Source: Erwinia sp. E602
Lineage (GTDB): Bacteria > Pseudomonadota > Gammaproteobacteria > Enterobacterales > Enterobacteriaceae
DNA: 64,000 bases
Reading direction: 5' to 3'
Assembly (NCBI RefSeq): GCF_018141005.1
Contig: NZ_CP046582.1
Coordinates: 62,001 to 126,000, forward strand
In this document: piece by piece, positions 1 through 8,801 of the stretch
How the letters are laid out: each line of letters begins with the position of its first letter
How positions within the stretch are numbered: position 1 is the stretch's first letter
Made by a program: the position numbers and the translations under genes
Notes under the pieces: model-generated
Told to the model about the DNA's origin: nothing
What the model saw: the letters and a program-made list of their open reading frames with translations, nothing else
The model's database searches: none

Positions 1-1125
1 TTTCAGCTGTTCGCGGGCCACCAGCGCCTGCGGCACCTGCTTCACGTAATCCTGCATCACCTGGGTGTCCCACGCGGCCGGGGAGGTGGCGACGTAGCCG
101 GTGGCGATGCTCCAGCGCGCCGCCTGCTCCGGGGAAGAGACCCAGCGGATAAACTCCATCGCCGCTTTCTTCTGCTCCGCCGAGGCGCTGCTGAACACGT
201 AGAGGTTGCCGCCGCCGGTCGGGCTGCCGCGCTGGGTTTTCTGCGGCAGCATCGCCACGCCGAACGGGAATTTGGCGTTCTCACGCACCGTGGTCAGGTT
301 GCCGGTGGTGGTGACCATCATCGCGGTTTTGCCGCTGATAAAGTCCTGCGGCGTGGTGCCCCAGGCGATCGCGCCCTTCGGTGAGACGTTCTCTTTCTGG
401 CCGAGATCGGTCAGCCACTGCAGCGTCTCGATATTGGCCGGGGTGTTAAAGGTGACGGCGGTGCCCTTGCCGTTATCGAGGTGGCTGCCGTTGGTGGCGG
501 CCAGGCCCTGGAAGTTCCAGTAGCCGTTCGGGGTCGACGGGATCTCAATGCCCCACTGAGAAACCGCACCCTGGGCATCCTTCACCGCCAGCTTTTTACC
601 GAAATCAACCACCTGTTGCCAGCTGGCCGGCGGGGTTTCGCCGTCGAGACCGGCCTTGCTGAACGCCTCTTTATTCCAGTACATCACCACCGTTGAGCGC
701 TGGAACGGAATGCCCCACACCTTGTCCTGAATGTGGCGCAGGAAGGCCGGATAGAAGCCCTCGATCCACTTTTTACCCCCGGCGTCGTTTGCCAGATCGC
801 TGGCGGCGGCGATCGCCCCGGCGTCGATCAGCGAGTAGGCCTCGATATCGCCGATCACCGCCAGCTGCGGCGCGTTACCGCCGCGAAACGCGGTCAGCGC
901 TTTGGTCACCGTGGTGGCGTAGTCGCCGGTATAGACCGGTTTGATCTCAATCTCCGGGTGAACCTTCTCAAAGTCGGCCACCAGCGCCTCGACGGTGTGG
1001 CTGACCTTACCGCCGACGGCGATCGGGTAGTACATCTGCAGCGACACCGGTGCGGCAAAGGCGGAGGCCGTCGAGCAGAGCAGCATGGCGGACGCCAGGC
1101 GGGAGAAACGCGGTGCAAAAGACAT
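1..1125 (-). CDS. ABC transporter family 1 substrate-binding protein, UgpB-like (partial)
   Basis: The frame is open from the ATG at 1125 to base 1 (375 codons), so the 3' end lies beyond the left edge. The start encodes a Sec signal peptide (MSFAPRFSRLASAMLL, cleavage probably after ASAFA). The mature part looks like family 1 binding proteins of the MalE/UgpB type: ALTAFRGGNAPQ, an aromatic WGIPFQRSTVVMYWNKEAF stretch, and TTTGNLTTVRENAKF near the hinge all have counterparts in UgpB. It would capture a sugar or glycerophosphodiester-type solute in the periplasm. It starts 38 nt after the ATPase gene on the same strand, so the two form an operon; permeases probably follow outside the window. 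UgpB is about 438 residues, so roughly 60 are missing. The exact substrate is not determined. Confidence 0.85.
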   Translation of the reverse strand, partial: MSFAPRFSRLASAMLLCSTASAFAAPVSLQMYYPIAVGGKVSHTVEALVADFEKVHPEIEIKPVYTGDYATTVTKALTAFRGGNAPQLAVIGDIEAYSLIDAGAIAAASDLANDAGGKKWIEGFYPAFLRHIQDKVWGIPFQRSTVVMYWNKEAFSKAGLDGETPPASWQQVVDFGKKLAVKDAQGAVSQWGIEIPSTPNGYWNFQGLAATNGSHLDNGKGTAVTFNTPANIETLQWLTDLGQKENVSPKGAIAWGTTPQDFISGKTAMMVTTTGNLTTVRENAKFPFGVAMLPQKTQRGSPTGGGNLYVFSSASAEQKKAAMEFIRWVSSPEQAARWSIATGYVATSPAAWDTQVMQDYVKQVPQALVAREQLK

Positions 1126-1163
1126 AGTAAACCCCTGAGTAAACGTGCAAAAAGTAGAGAAGG

Positions 1164-2267
1164 TTAAACGGCAACCCGCGCATCCAGCGGCAGAATACGT
1201 TGCTCCGCCGGCCGGCAGCGCCGGCCATCGCCGGTGGTGAAAAAGTACTGTGCCGCGGTCGACCACTGCAGGCCAATCCGGCTGCCGGCGCTGAAATGCT
1301 GCATGCCCGGCACCTTGATCGTCACCGGCTGGGCGCAGGCGCCGATCTGGCAAACCACCAGCGTATCGGCACCCATATATTCCACGCTGAGCACCATGCC
1401 GCTCAGCGCCGCGTGTTCGCTGGCGATGACCCGAATATCCTCTGCGCGCAGGCCGAGGCTGAGATCCTGCTCACCGCCGTGCTCCAGCACCGGCAGCGGC
1501 ATTTCGCCGAGGTAGTGGTGTTGGCCCTGGCGCAGCAGCGGGATGATGTTCATCGGCGGCGCGCCGATAAACTGCGCGGCAAACACGCTGGCCGGGTTGT
1601 TGTACATCTGCTGCGGCGTGTCGTGCTGTTCGATGCGGCCATCGTTAAGCAGGATGATGCGGTCGGCCATGCTCATCGCTTCGGTCTGATCGTGGGTGAC
1701 GTAGAGCATGGTCAGCCCGAGCTTCTGCTGAATGGCGCGGATCTCGCGGCGCATGCTCTGGCGCAGCTTGGCGTCGAGGTTTGAGAGCGGTTCGTCCATC
1801 AGGCACAGCCGGTTGTTGGCGATCACCGCCCGCCCCAGCGCCACGCGCTGCTGCTGGCCGCCGGAGAGCTGTGATGGCAGCCGGTCGAGCAGCGGCTCCA
1901 GCTCCATCAGCCGGCTGACCTCCGCCAGCCGTGCCGGGAACTGACGGGCGTCTTCACCACGGGCGCGCAGGCCGAACAGCAGGTTCTCGCGCACGCTGAG
2001 GTGCGGAAACAGCGCGTAGGACTGGAATACCATCGACAGCTTGCGCTGCGCCGGCGGCAGCCGGGTGACGTCGGTCTGCTGGAACAGAATGCGCCCGCCG
2101 TCGGCCTGTTCCAGTCCGGCCACGGTGCGCAGCAGGGTGGATTTTCCGCAGCCGGAAGGGCCGAGCAGGGCGACAAACTCACCCGGAGCGACGGAGAAGC
2201 TGATGTTGTTCAGCGCAATTTTCGGGCCCCAGGCTTTGTGGATCTGGTGCAGGGAGAGGTCACTCAT
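1164..2267 (-). CDS. ABC transporter ATP-binding protein, UgpC/MalK family
   Basis: Cytoplasmic ATPase of 367 residues. Visible motifs are Walker A GPSGCGKST (about residues 37-45), Q-loop in VFQSYALFPH, signature LSGGQQQRVALGRA, Walker B LCLMDEP, and H-loop VTHDQTEA. A C-terminal TOBE-type regulatory domain begins after FIGAPPMNII, a sequence characteristic of the UgpC/MsmK/MalK group. It would power uptake by the transporter whose binding protein follows immediately. Gene order is unusual: the ATPase leads the operon rather than ending it. The 5' end faces the Fur-controlled siderophore gene at 2511 across 243 nt, so iron could also influence it, though the family is for sugars or glycerol phosphates, not iron. 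Confidence 0.9.
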   Translation of the reverse strand: MSDLSLHQIHKAWGPKIALNNISFSVAPGEFVALLGPSGCGKSTLLRTVAGLEQADGGRILFQQTDVTRLPPAQRKLSMVFQSYALFPHLSVRENLLFGLRARGEDARQFPARLAEVSRLMELEPLLDRLPSQLSGGQQQRVALGRAVIANNRLCLMDEPLSNLDAKLRQSMRREIRAIQQKLGLTMLYVTHDQTEAMSMADRIILLNDGRIEQHDTPQQMYNNPASVFAAQFIGAPPMNIIPLLRQGQHHYLGEMPLPVLEHGGEQDLSLGLRAEDIRVIASEHAALSGMVLSVEYMGADTLVVCQIGACAQPVTIKVPGMQHFSAGSRIGLQWSTAAQYFFTTGDGRRCRPAEQRILPLDARVAV

Positions 2268-2417
2268 CGGGCGGCTTATCGGCTGAATAAAAGTTGCGCC
2301 TATCCTGCCGGGCGCGGATGACGCTTTTATTAACGGCGGATGACGTTTGCGATCCCGCCGGCTGCCGGACGCTGGCGGGCAGAAAAACCGCCGGAGGGTC
2401 GATCAACGCGGGCAATG

Positions 2418-2440
2418 ATGATAATAAGTGTTATTATCAT
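2418..2440 (+). promoter_or_regulatory. Fur box upstream of VibH-like gene
   Basis: A perfect inverted repeat with 10-bp arms ATGATAATAA and TTATTATCAT around GTG, rich in the GATAAT hexamers recognised by the ferric uptake regulator. It lies 70 nt before the ATG at 2511 and 150 nt before the divergent ATPase start at 2267. This implies repression of the condensation gene, and perhaps of the ATPase operon, when iron is plentiful. Confidence 0.8.
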
Positions 2441-2510
2441 TTGCAGTAAAATACAGCAGAAGCGCTTACCCTTCACCCGGCGGGGTGGGGGCTTAACGGA
2501 GGTAGGGATT

Positions 2511-3842
2511 ATGCCGCAACACGATTCAGCCAGTGACTGGCTGCCGCTGAGCCTCGCTCAGGCCGACTTCTGGCAGGAGTTTCTCTGCCACCGCGATCGG
2601 GCGCTCTCCACCGTGGCCCACTTCGTGGAGTTTGGCGACGGCGTACAGGTGCAGGCGCTGCAGCAGGCGATCGCCACCACCCTGCAGGAGACCGACGTGT
2701 TCGCGCTGGAGCTGCGTCTGCCTAAAGGGGCCAGCCTGCCGCAGCAGCGGGTCAACCCGCAACGTCGCCCCGCGCTGCAGATCCTCGATCTGCAGCACTG
2801 CGAGCATCCCGGGCACGCCGCCCGTCATCTGATGCAGCAGGATATCGATAAGCCGTTAGACCTGCTGCACGATCCGCTGGCCGCCAGCTGGCTGATCCGG
2901 CTCGCCCCTGAACGCGTTATCTGGTACATCCGCGCCCATCACATCATTATCGACGGCTTCGCCATGTCGCTGATTGAACACCGCTGCGCCACGCTCTACC
3001 GCCACGCGCTGGGCGAGGGCGCGGCGGGCGAGCGTCTGAACGCCTTTCCCGCGTTTCTTGACGAGGAGCTGACCTACGACGCCAGCCCGCGCTGCGTGAA
3101 GGATCGCCGCTACTGGCAGGAGCGGGTGGCGGGTGTCGCGCTGCCGGTGCTCAGTACCGATCGCGACGACTACTGCATTGCGCCGCTGCACGCCGCAGGC
3201 CAGCCGTCCGCGCAGCTGAGCGCCGGGCTGCAGCAGCTGGCCCTGCGCTGCGATACCGGCTGGCCGGATCTGCTGCTGGCGCTGAGCGCCGCCTGGCTGA
3301 GCCAGGCGCTGCCGGCGCGGCGCGATGAGCCCTACGCGCCGTTTACCGCCTGGGTGCCGCTGATGAACCGCCGCGGGCGGGTGGCGGGCTACGTACCGGC
3401 GCTGGCGGTGAATACCCTGCCGCTGCGGTTACAGCTGCACCCTGAGCAGACGCTGGCCGACTGGCTGGCAGAGGTGGCGGGCGATCTGCAGCGCCTGCGC
3501 GCCTGCGGGCGCTACCGCATTGAGAGGCTGGCCGCCGACTGCGGCCTGGCCCAGGGATCGCGCTTCCTTTATGCGCCGCTGATTAACGTGATGCCATTTG
3601 ACCCGCCGACCTTCTTCGGCTGCGACACCGTGCGTTCGGTAATGGCCAGCGGCAACGTCGACGGCTGCAACCTCAGCTGGCGCGCGCGCACCGACGGCAG
3701 CGGGCTGGAACTGGATCTGGACGCGTCACCGGCGCTGTTTAACGCGGCTGAGCTGGCGGATCAGGGTGCGGAGCTGCTGGCGTTTATCGGGCGGGTGCTG
3801 GAGGAAGGGGCGTTGCAGCGGCGAGTGGGGGACCTGCTGTAG
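2511..3842 (+). CDS. Free-standing NRPS condensation protein, VibH-like
   Basis: A single condensation domain of 443 residues with no adenylation or carrier domain. The catalytic motif is intact: His143-His144-Ile-Ile-Ile-Asp148-Gly149. Residues near the start (PLSLAQADFWQEF) and later blocks (WVPLMNRR, FLYAPLINVMPFD) resemble the EntF N-terminal C domain. The only well-known stand-alone C protein of this size (about 440 residues) in catechol siderophore synthesis is VibH, which transfers dihydroxybenzoate from an aryl carrier protein to a free polyamine. I chose ATG 2511 because GGAGGTAGGG lies just upstream; an in-frame upstream ATG at 2340 would put the Fur box inside the gene. A strong terminator follows at 4046. 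VibH-type function is inferred from size, domain and context. Confidence 0.85.
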   Translation: MPQHDSASDWLPLSLAQADFWQEFLCHRDRALSTVAHFVEFGDGVQVQALQQAIATTLQETDVFALELRLPKGASLPQQRVNPQRRPALQILDLQHCEHPGHAARHLMQQDIDKPLDLLHDPLAASWLIRLAPERVIWYIRAHHIIIDGFAMSLIEHRCATLYRHALGEGAAGERLNAFPAFLDEELTYDASPRCVKDRRYWQERVAGVALPVLSTDRDDYCIAPLHAAGQPSAQLSAGLQQLALRCDTGWPDLLLALSAAWLSQALPARRDEPYAPFTAWVPLMNRRGRVAGYVPALAVNTLPLRLQLHPEQTLADWLAEVAGDLQRLRACGRYRIERLAADCGLAQGSRFLYAPLINVMPFDPPTFFGCDTVRSVMASGNVDGCNLSWRARTDGSGLELDLDASPALFNAAELADQGAELLAFIGRVLEEGALQRRVGDLL

Positions 3843-4045
3843 AAAAATGATGGACTCAGTCTGGCGCAAAGTTCAGGCCGCACGTCAGCGTTTGTGCAGT
3901 GGAGGAGGCGCTGAGATCATTCCTGAGAGAGGCAAACTTCCCGGTCACGTAAATGCGGGTCGGCCAGTCTGTTTCTGACGCAGAGACAGCTAACCGGCCA
4001 GTCTGCCACTGGCTGAAAGGCAGAAAATCTGCGGTTAGCGCTGCA

Positions 4046-4081
4046 GGGAGCAGGGGCTGTAACGCCCCCTGCTCCCTTTTT
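4046..4081 (+). terminator. Rho-independent terminator of VibH-like gene
   Basis: 11-bp perfect stem GGGAGCAGGGG / CCCCTGCTCCC with a 9-nt loop, followed by TTTTT. The remaining bases from 3843 to 4094 show no gene. Confidence 0.85.
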
Positions 4082-4094
4082 CAGTGACGTGACA

Positions 4095-7000
4095 TTACTC
4101 TGTGACCAGCGCCACCACCTCCTTCGGCGTCCGACACTTAATCAGTGCCAGGGTCGCCAGCTGGCGGCCGAACGCCTGATTGATATCGGCGGCGATCGCC
4201 TGCATCTGCGGCAGCTTCATCCCCATGCTGATAAACACGCTGTTCTCATCCCATGCGGCGCTGCCGCCAGCATGCTGCTGACAGATGCTCAGCACCTTCT
4301 GCAGCGGCGTTTCACCGGTGGCGGCCGGGGCGGCGGTGATGCACTGCTGGCGGATCTGATGGCGATCGGTTTTGCCGTTGCTGGAGAGCGGCAGCGCGGT
4401 GGCGTGGATCAGCCGGGTCGGGATATGGCTGGCCGGCAGGAAGCGCGCGGCGAATTCCCGCAGGGCGCTCTGCGTCAGCGGCCGGTCGTCCCGCGTCAGG
4501 TACATCAGGCCGAGGCTGGCTTCGCTGCGCGCTTCAGCCATAAAATCGACCACCACCAGATCGCGGATCGCCGGGTGCTGCTTCAGCGCCTCTTCCACCT
4601 CCGGCAGCGACACGCGGATGCCGCGGATCTTCACGTAACCGTTGATGCGGCTGGCAAACATAATGGTGCCGTCCGTACGGTAGTACCCTTCATCCCCGGT
4701 TTTAAACGCCCGCACCGATTCACCCTGCGGCGTCGTCACCTCGACAAAGTCGTGCTGCATCAGCTGCCCGGCCTCCAGATAGCCCAGCGCCAGCCCGGCC
4801 CCGGCGGTATGGATGCGTCCGGTGACGCCCGGCGGGCAGTGTTCGCCCTGCTCGTTGCAGATCCAGTACTGCACCCCCGGCAGCGGCTGGCCGTACGGTA
4901 CCTGGCCGGTATCACCGGCTTCAATCTCATGCCAGATGCTCCAGATGGTGGTCTCCGTCGGCCCGCCGAGCGAGAACAGGCGCGGCTGGCCGGGCAGGGT
5001 GCGCAGGGTGGCCACCGTGGCCGGTTTAATATAGTCGCCGCCCTGGGCAATCAGCCGCAGCGACTTAAGGCCGCCTTCCGCTTTACAGGCCAGCAGCATC
5101 TCCAGAATCGCCGGCACCGAGCACCACAGGCTGACGCGGTGCTGCTCCACCAGCCGGTTCCAGGCAATGGCGTCCTTCTCCTGGTCCGCCGCCGGCAGCA
5201 CCAGCGTCGCACCGCTGCACAGCGCGCCGAACAGGTCGAACAGCGACATATCGTGGTGCGGCGGCGTCACCGAGATCAGCACGTCCTCCGCCGTCACCTG
5301 CCAGCGCTGGATCGTGTGCGCCAGCACGTTGGCGGTGGCGCGGTTGTTCAGCACCACGCACTTCGGCCGGCCGGTGGTGCCGGAGGTGTAGAGGAAGTAG
5401 GCCGGTTCGCTGCTGCGGCTGCGGGCGATCAGCTCTGCGGCCCCCGGACAGTGGCCGTGCTCCGCCACCGGCGTCAGCAGCTGCTGCGGGGTGATGCCGT
5501 TGGCCAGCCCGCTGATATCCTGGCTGACCACCCAGCGCGGCTGGCTGTTCTCCAGCAGATAGTGGCGGCGCTCCGGCGGCGAGTTGATGTCGATCGGCAG
5601 CCAGACCGCCCCCAGCAGTGCGCAGGCCAGCTGGCTGATGATCATCTCCGGGCCGCGCGGCAGGTGGAGGGCAATCACTTCGCCGGGCTGCACGTCGCGC
5701 TGCTGCAGCTGGCTGATGGCGGTATGCACCGCCTCCCCCAGCTGCAGGTAGCTGTAGCGGCGTTCGCCGCAGATCAGCGCGGTGTTATTCAGCTGGCCGC
5801 CGAACAGGTTACCGGCCAGCACCGCGAGGAACGGATACGCCGCCACCTGCTGCTCATCGCCGTTATGGCGGTAGTGATCGCACGGCAGGAATTCGGCGGC
5901 GCGGTCGGCGGGCTGGCCGCTGCACAGCCGCTGCACGCGTTCGCCAATGGCGGCGAGCAGCGCGGTAATCATCGCGTCATCCAGCGCCTGCTCGGCGTAG
6001 TCGATATTCAGCAGCAGGTTTTTGTGCTGATCGAGATTCAGGCGGATATCCATCGCCACCTGCGGCGTCTGCGTCAGGCCGTCGTGGAAACGCACCGGCG
6101 CATCGGCGGGCAGGTTGGTCCACGACAGGCAGTTGGTCAGGATAACCGGCAGCCCCGGCGCGCTGCTCTCTTTATTCAGCAGCAGCCTGGAGAGATCGAC
6201 GCCGGAGAACGCCAGATGATCCAGTGAGGTCAGCAGATCCTGCTGGAACGCCGCCGCCTGTGCCAGCAGCGGGGCAGCGGCATCGCGCCGCCACGGGGCG
6301 ACGATAAAGGTCGAGGCGTTGGTCAGGTTGCCGCCCGCCGCCGGGAAGGCCACCGGCACGCCGACGCAGATCTCGCCGTCCGGCGTCCACAGCGCCAGCG
6401 TATCGAGGATAATCGCCGACAGGGTGGTGTTGCGGAACAGCTTCTGCGCCGAGCCGACTTTCGACAGCGCCTTCAGCTGCTCGCGTGAGACGGTCAGGGT
6501 CTGGCGGCGGTAGCGCGAGCGGCGGATCGACTCCAGCGGCGCGCTCCACGGCAGCCGCGACGGCGAGCTGACGTCCTGCAGCTTCTGCTGCCAGTAGTGC
6601 TGATCCGCCAGCCGTTTTGCCGCGTCCACCGGCGGCGCTGCGACGGTTGCCGGTGTGGCAGCAGCAGCCAGCGGCGCGTCGTCAAACAGCCGGGTGATGA
6701 TGGCTGAAATGCCCTCGCCGTCGAGGATCAGCGCGTCAAAGCTGGTGAAAATCACCGTATCAAACGGCCCGTCCGCCAGCTGCACCAGCACGATGCCGTA
6801 CGGCGGCTGCGCCGGATCGTGACGGTTGTGCGAGTGCTGTTCACGGAGGGTATCGACCTGCGCCAGGGCCGCCGCACGCTCAAGATGGCGCAGATCCACC
6901 ACCTCCAGCCGCGCCTCTGCCGCAGGCAGCACGCGCTGGGTCAGGCGGTCGCTGTCAATGCAGGTGCGCAGCGCGGCGTAGTGCGCCACCAGCTGCTCCA

Positions 7001-8684
7001 GCCGGGCGCGTAACGCCGCCGGATCGGCGTGGCCGCGGTATTCGCGGAATTCGTGCATCGCCACGCCGCCCAGCGACCACAGCTCGCTGCGGCCCATCAG
7101 GTAGGCCTGCTGCAGCGGGGTCAGCGGCGTGCTGCCGTCGGCTGCCGCTGGCCGGCCGCTCACGCCGGAGGGTGTCGCCATCGCCCGCGCCGCACCGGGC
7201 TGTGCCAGTCCGGCCGTATTGCCGCTGCTGGCCGCTCCACCGGCTGAGCCGTGCGCACCGTTGCCGCCGGGGTGTCCGTCTGAACCCTGTGCCGCGTTGC
7301 CGCCGGCGTGACTGGCTGAGGATAAGGCCGCCCGGCCCGCCGCCGCAGCACCGTTTGCATCTGCGGCCCGATCGTCACCCAGCCCCGGCAGCAGCGCGGC
7401 CAGCGGCTGCGTCGCGCGTTCAGGATCGGCCGCCAGCTGGCTGAGCAGCTGGTGGTAGCGATCGAACAGGCCGTCGATACTGCCTGCAGGGAACGCATCC
7501 CGGCGCAGGTCCCAGTTGATCAGAATGCCGCCGTCGCAGGCCGCCACCTGGGCGTCCAGCGCCACCTGCGGCCCCTGGGAGATCACCCAGTTCATGCTGC
7601 CGAAGGTGCGCTGCACCTGCTCAGACCAGAGTTCGTCACCGTCGATGCCAAAACCGGCGGTAAACACCACCGGCGAGAACTGCAGGCTGCCGTGATGGCG
7701 CGACAGATCGCGCATCACGTTCACCCCCGGCCAGGCGGCGTGGCTAATCAGCTCGCCCAGCTGCGCCATCACCTGCTGGCCGTACTGCACCACGCTGGCT
7801 GCCGGATCGGGCTCGGCATTGAAGATCAGCAGATTGGTGAAATCGCCGATGATGTCGTCATTTTTGCTGCCGTAGTCGTCACGATGGAACAACGGCACGT
7901 TGAGGCGGAAGCGCGGCAGCGCCCAGCCTTCGGCCAGCGTGGCGGCAAACAGCGCGAGGAACAGCGCGCTGAGGGTCAGATGCTGTTGCCGCGCCAGCGC
8001 GGTTAACGCCTGCTTCTGCTGTGCGTCGAGCCTGACCGCCAGCCGGTCGATATGGCAGCGGGCGTCCTGAATCGGCACCGGCGGCGCCGGGGGAATCGAT
8101 GGCAGACGTGCCCGCCACCAGTCGCGATCGCGGTCGCGCTGCTGCAGGTTTGTCGCCTGCTGGTGCTGTTCCAGCCAGTGGAAAAAGCGGTTCTCCGTGG
8201 CGGCGATTGCCAGCCGGGGATGATGATAAAAGCGCGCCAGATCCTCCACCAGCAGGCGGAAACTTTCGGCATCGCCGGCGATCATATCAAGGCCGACGTG
8301 TAAACGGCTGCGATCGTCGGATAACTGCGTCAGGCCGATCTCACAGGCCTCGCCCGCGGTCAGATCGGGCAGGCGCGTGTTGCCGTGCAGGCGGCGTTCG
8401 GCAAGAAAGGCTTCACATTCTGTGGGGGTAGCTGCGCGCAGGTCGTCCACCCGCAGCAGGGTGGCGGGCAGCGGGCCGTCGGTATGCTGCTGGCCGTCGG
8501 CGTTAATGCGCAGGCGCAGCATCGGGTGAACCTGATACAGCGCCTCCACCGCCTGCCGCAGCCGGCCGGCGTCCAGCGCATGGCCGTCGAATTCGGCGTA
8601 AAGATGGGCGGCAACGCCCCCGAGATGCGGTTCAGATTGCCGGCCAACCCAGGAGGCGGCTTGCATGGCAGTCAGCGCTTTCAT
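4095..8684 (-). CDS. NRPS Cy-Cy-A protein with degenerate carrier domain, VibF N-terminal half
   Basis: 1529 residues. Domain order: heterocyclisation domain 1 (about 1-430) with the intact DxxxxDxxS motif as DMIAGDAES (Asp133, Asp138, Ser141). A Gly/Ala/Ser-rich linker follows (about 440-510). Heterocyclisation domain 2 (about 515-930) has DALILDGEG at Asp650, so the final Ser is Gly. The adenylation domain (about 940-1420) has YFLYTSGTTGRPK, GGPTETTIW, KTGDEGY and the C-terminal NGKTDR lysine. The last 80 residues look like a peptidyl carrier, but the FFxxGGHSL motif is VFISMGMKL, with Lys where the phosphopantetheine Ser should be. This matches the first three domains of VibF (Cy1-Cy2-A), which activates an amino acid and cyclises the aryl-aminoacyl intermediate to an oxazoline or thiazoline. 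The carrier it loads is probably the protein encoded at 15849. A Fur-like box lies upstream. Confidence 0.9.
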   Translation of the reverse strand: MKALTAMQAASWVGRQSEPHLGGVAAHLYAEFDGHALDAGRLRQAVEALYQVHPMLRLRINADGQQHTDGPLPATLLRVDDLRAATPTECEAFLAERRLHGNTRLPDLTAGEACEIGLTQLSDDRSRLHVGLDMIAGDAESFRLLVEDLARFYHHPRLAIAATENRFFHWLEQHQQATNLQQRDRDRDWWRARLPSIPPAPPVPIQDARCHIDRLAVRLDAQQKQALTALARQQHLTLSALFLALFAATLAEGWALPRFRLNVPLFHRDDYGSKNDDIIGDFTNLLIFNAEPDPAASVVQYGQQVMAQLGELISHAAWPGVNVMRDLSRHHGSLQFSPVVFTAGFGIDGDELWSEQVQRTFGSMNWVISQGPQVALDAQVAACDGGILINWDLRRDAFPAGSIDGLFDRYHQLLSQLAADPERATQPLAALLPGLGDDRAADANGAAAAGRAALSSASHAGGNAAQGSDGHPGGNGAHGSAGGAASSGNTAGLAQPGAARAMATPSGVSGRPAAADGSTPLTPLQQAYLMGRSELWSLGGVAMHEFREYRGHADPAALRARLEQLVAHYAALRTCIDSDRLTQRVLPAAEARLEVVDLRHLERAAALAQVDTLREQHSHNRHDPAQPPYGIVLVQLADGPFDTVIFTSFDALILDGEGISAIITRLFDDAPLAAAATPATVAAPPVDAAKRLADQHYWQQKLQDVSSPSRLPWSAPLESIRRSRYRRQTLTVSREQLKALSKVGSAQKLFRNTTLSAIILDTLALWTPDGEICVGVPVAFPAAGGNLTNASTFIVAPWRRDAAAPLLAQAAAFQQDLLTSLDHLAFSGVDLSRLLLNKESSAPGLPVILTNCLSWTNLPADAPVRFHDGLTQTPQVAMDIRLNLDQHKNLLLNIDYAEQALDDAMITALLAAIGERVQRLCSGQPADRAAEFLPCDHYRHNGDEQQVAAYPFLAVLAGNLFGGQLNNTALICGERRYSYLQLGEAVHTAISQLQQRDVQPGEVIALHLPRGPEMIISQLACALLGAVWLPIDINSPPERRHYLLENSQPRWVVSQDISGLANGITPQQLLTPVAEHGHCPGAAELIARSRSSEPAYFLYTSGTTGRPKCVVLNNRATANVLAHTIQRWQVTAEDVLISVTPPHHDMSLFDLFGALCSGATLVLPAADQEKDAIAWNRLVEQHRVSLWCSVPAILEMLLACKAEGGLKSLRLIAQGGDYIKPATVATLRTLPGQPRLFSLGGPTETTIWSIWHEIEAGDTGQVPYGQPLPGVQYWICNEQGEHCPPGVTGRIHTAGAGLALGYLEAGQLMQHDFVEVTTPQGESVRAFKTGDEGYYRTDGTIMFASRINGYVKIRGIRVSLPEVEEALKQHPAIRDLVVVDFMAEARSEASLGLMYLTRDDRPLTQSALREFAARFLPASHIPTRLIHATALPLSSNGKTDRHQIRQQCITAAPAATGETPLQKVLSICQQHAGGSAAWDENSVFISMGMKLPQMQAIAADINQAFGRQLATLALIKCRTPKEVVALVTE

Positions 8685-8742
8685 CAGATTCCCTCATGAT
8701 TAAGTGACGAAGACTGCCCGAATATATGCTAATACGAAACTA

Positions 8743-8761
8743 AATGAAAATGATTCTTATT
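8743..8761 (-). promoter_or_regulatory. Fur box upstream of Cy-Cy-A NRPS
   Basis: Read on the minus strand it is AATAAGAATCATTTTCATT, 16 of 19 matches to the core AATGATAATCATTATCATT pattern. It lies 58 nt before the NRPS start at 8684 and inside the 117-nt gap after the flavin monooxygenase gene, so the NRPS gene probably has its own iron-repressed promoter. Confidence 0.75.
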
Positions 8762-8801
8762 ACATTCATGCCAAATAAGAATCCCCTTAAACCACCTGAA
8801 C

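Noticed and set aside
2340..2510. N-terminal extension of the VibH-like protein from ATG 2340
   Set aside because: It would put the palindromic Fur box within the coding region and has a non-conserved sequence; ATG 2511 has a clear ribosome site.
4089..6227. Long open frame on the plus strand opposite the NRPS gene (about 700 codons)
   Set aside because: It is the antisense shadow of a GC-rich coding gene: composition is His/Arg/Gln-rich, no domain is recognisable, and the NRPS on the other strand has clear motifs throughout.
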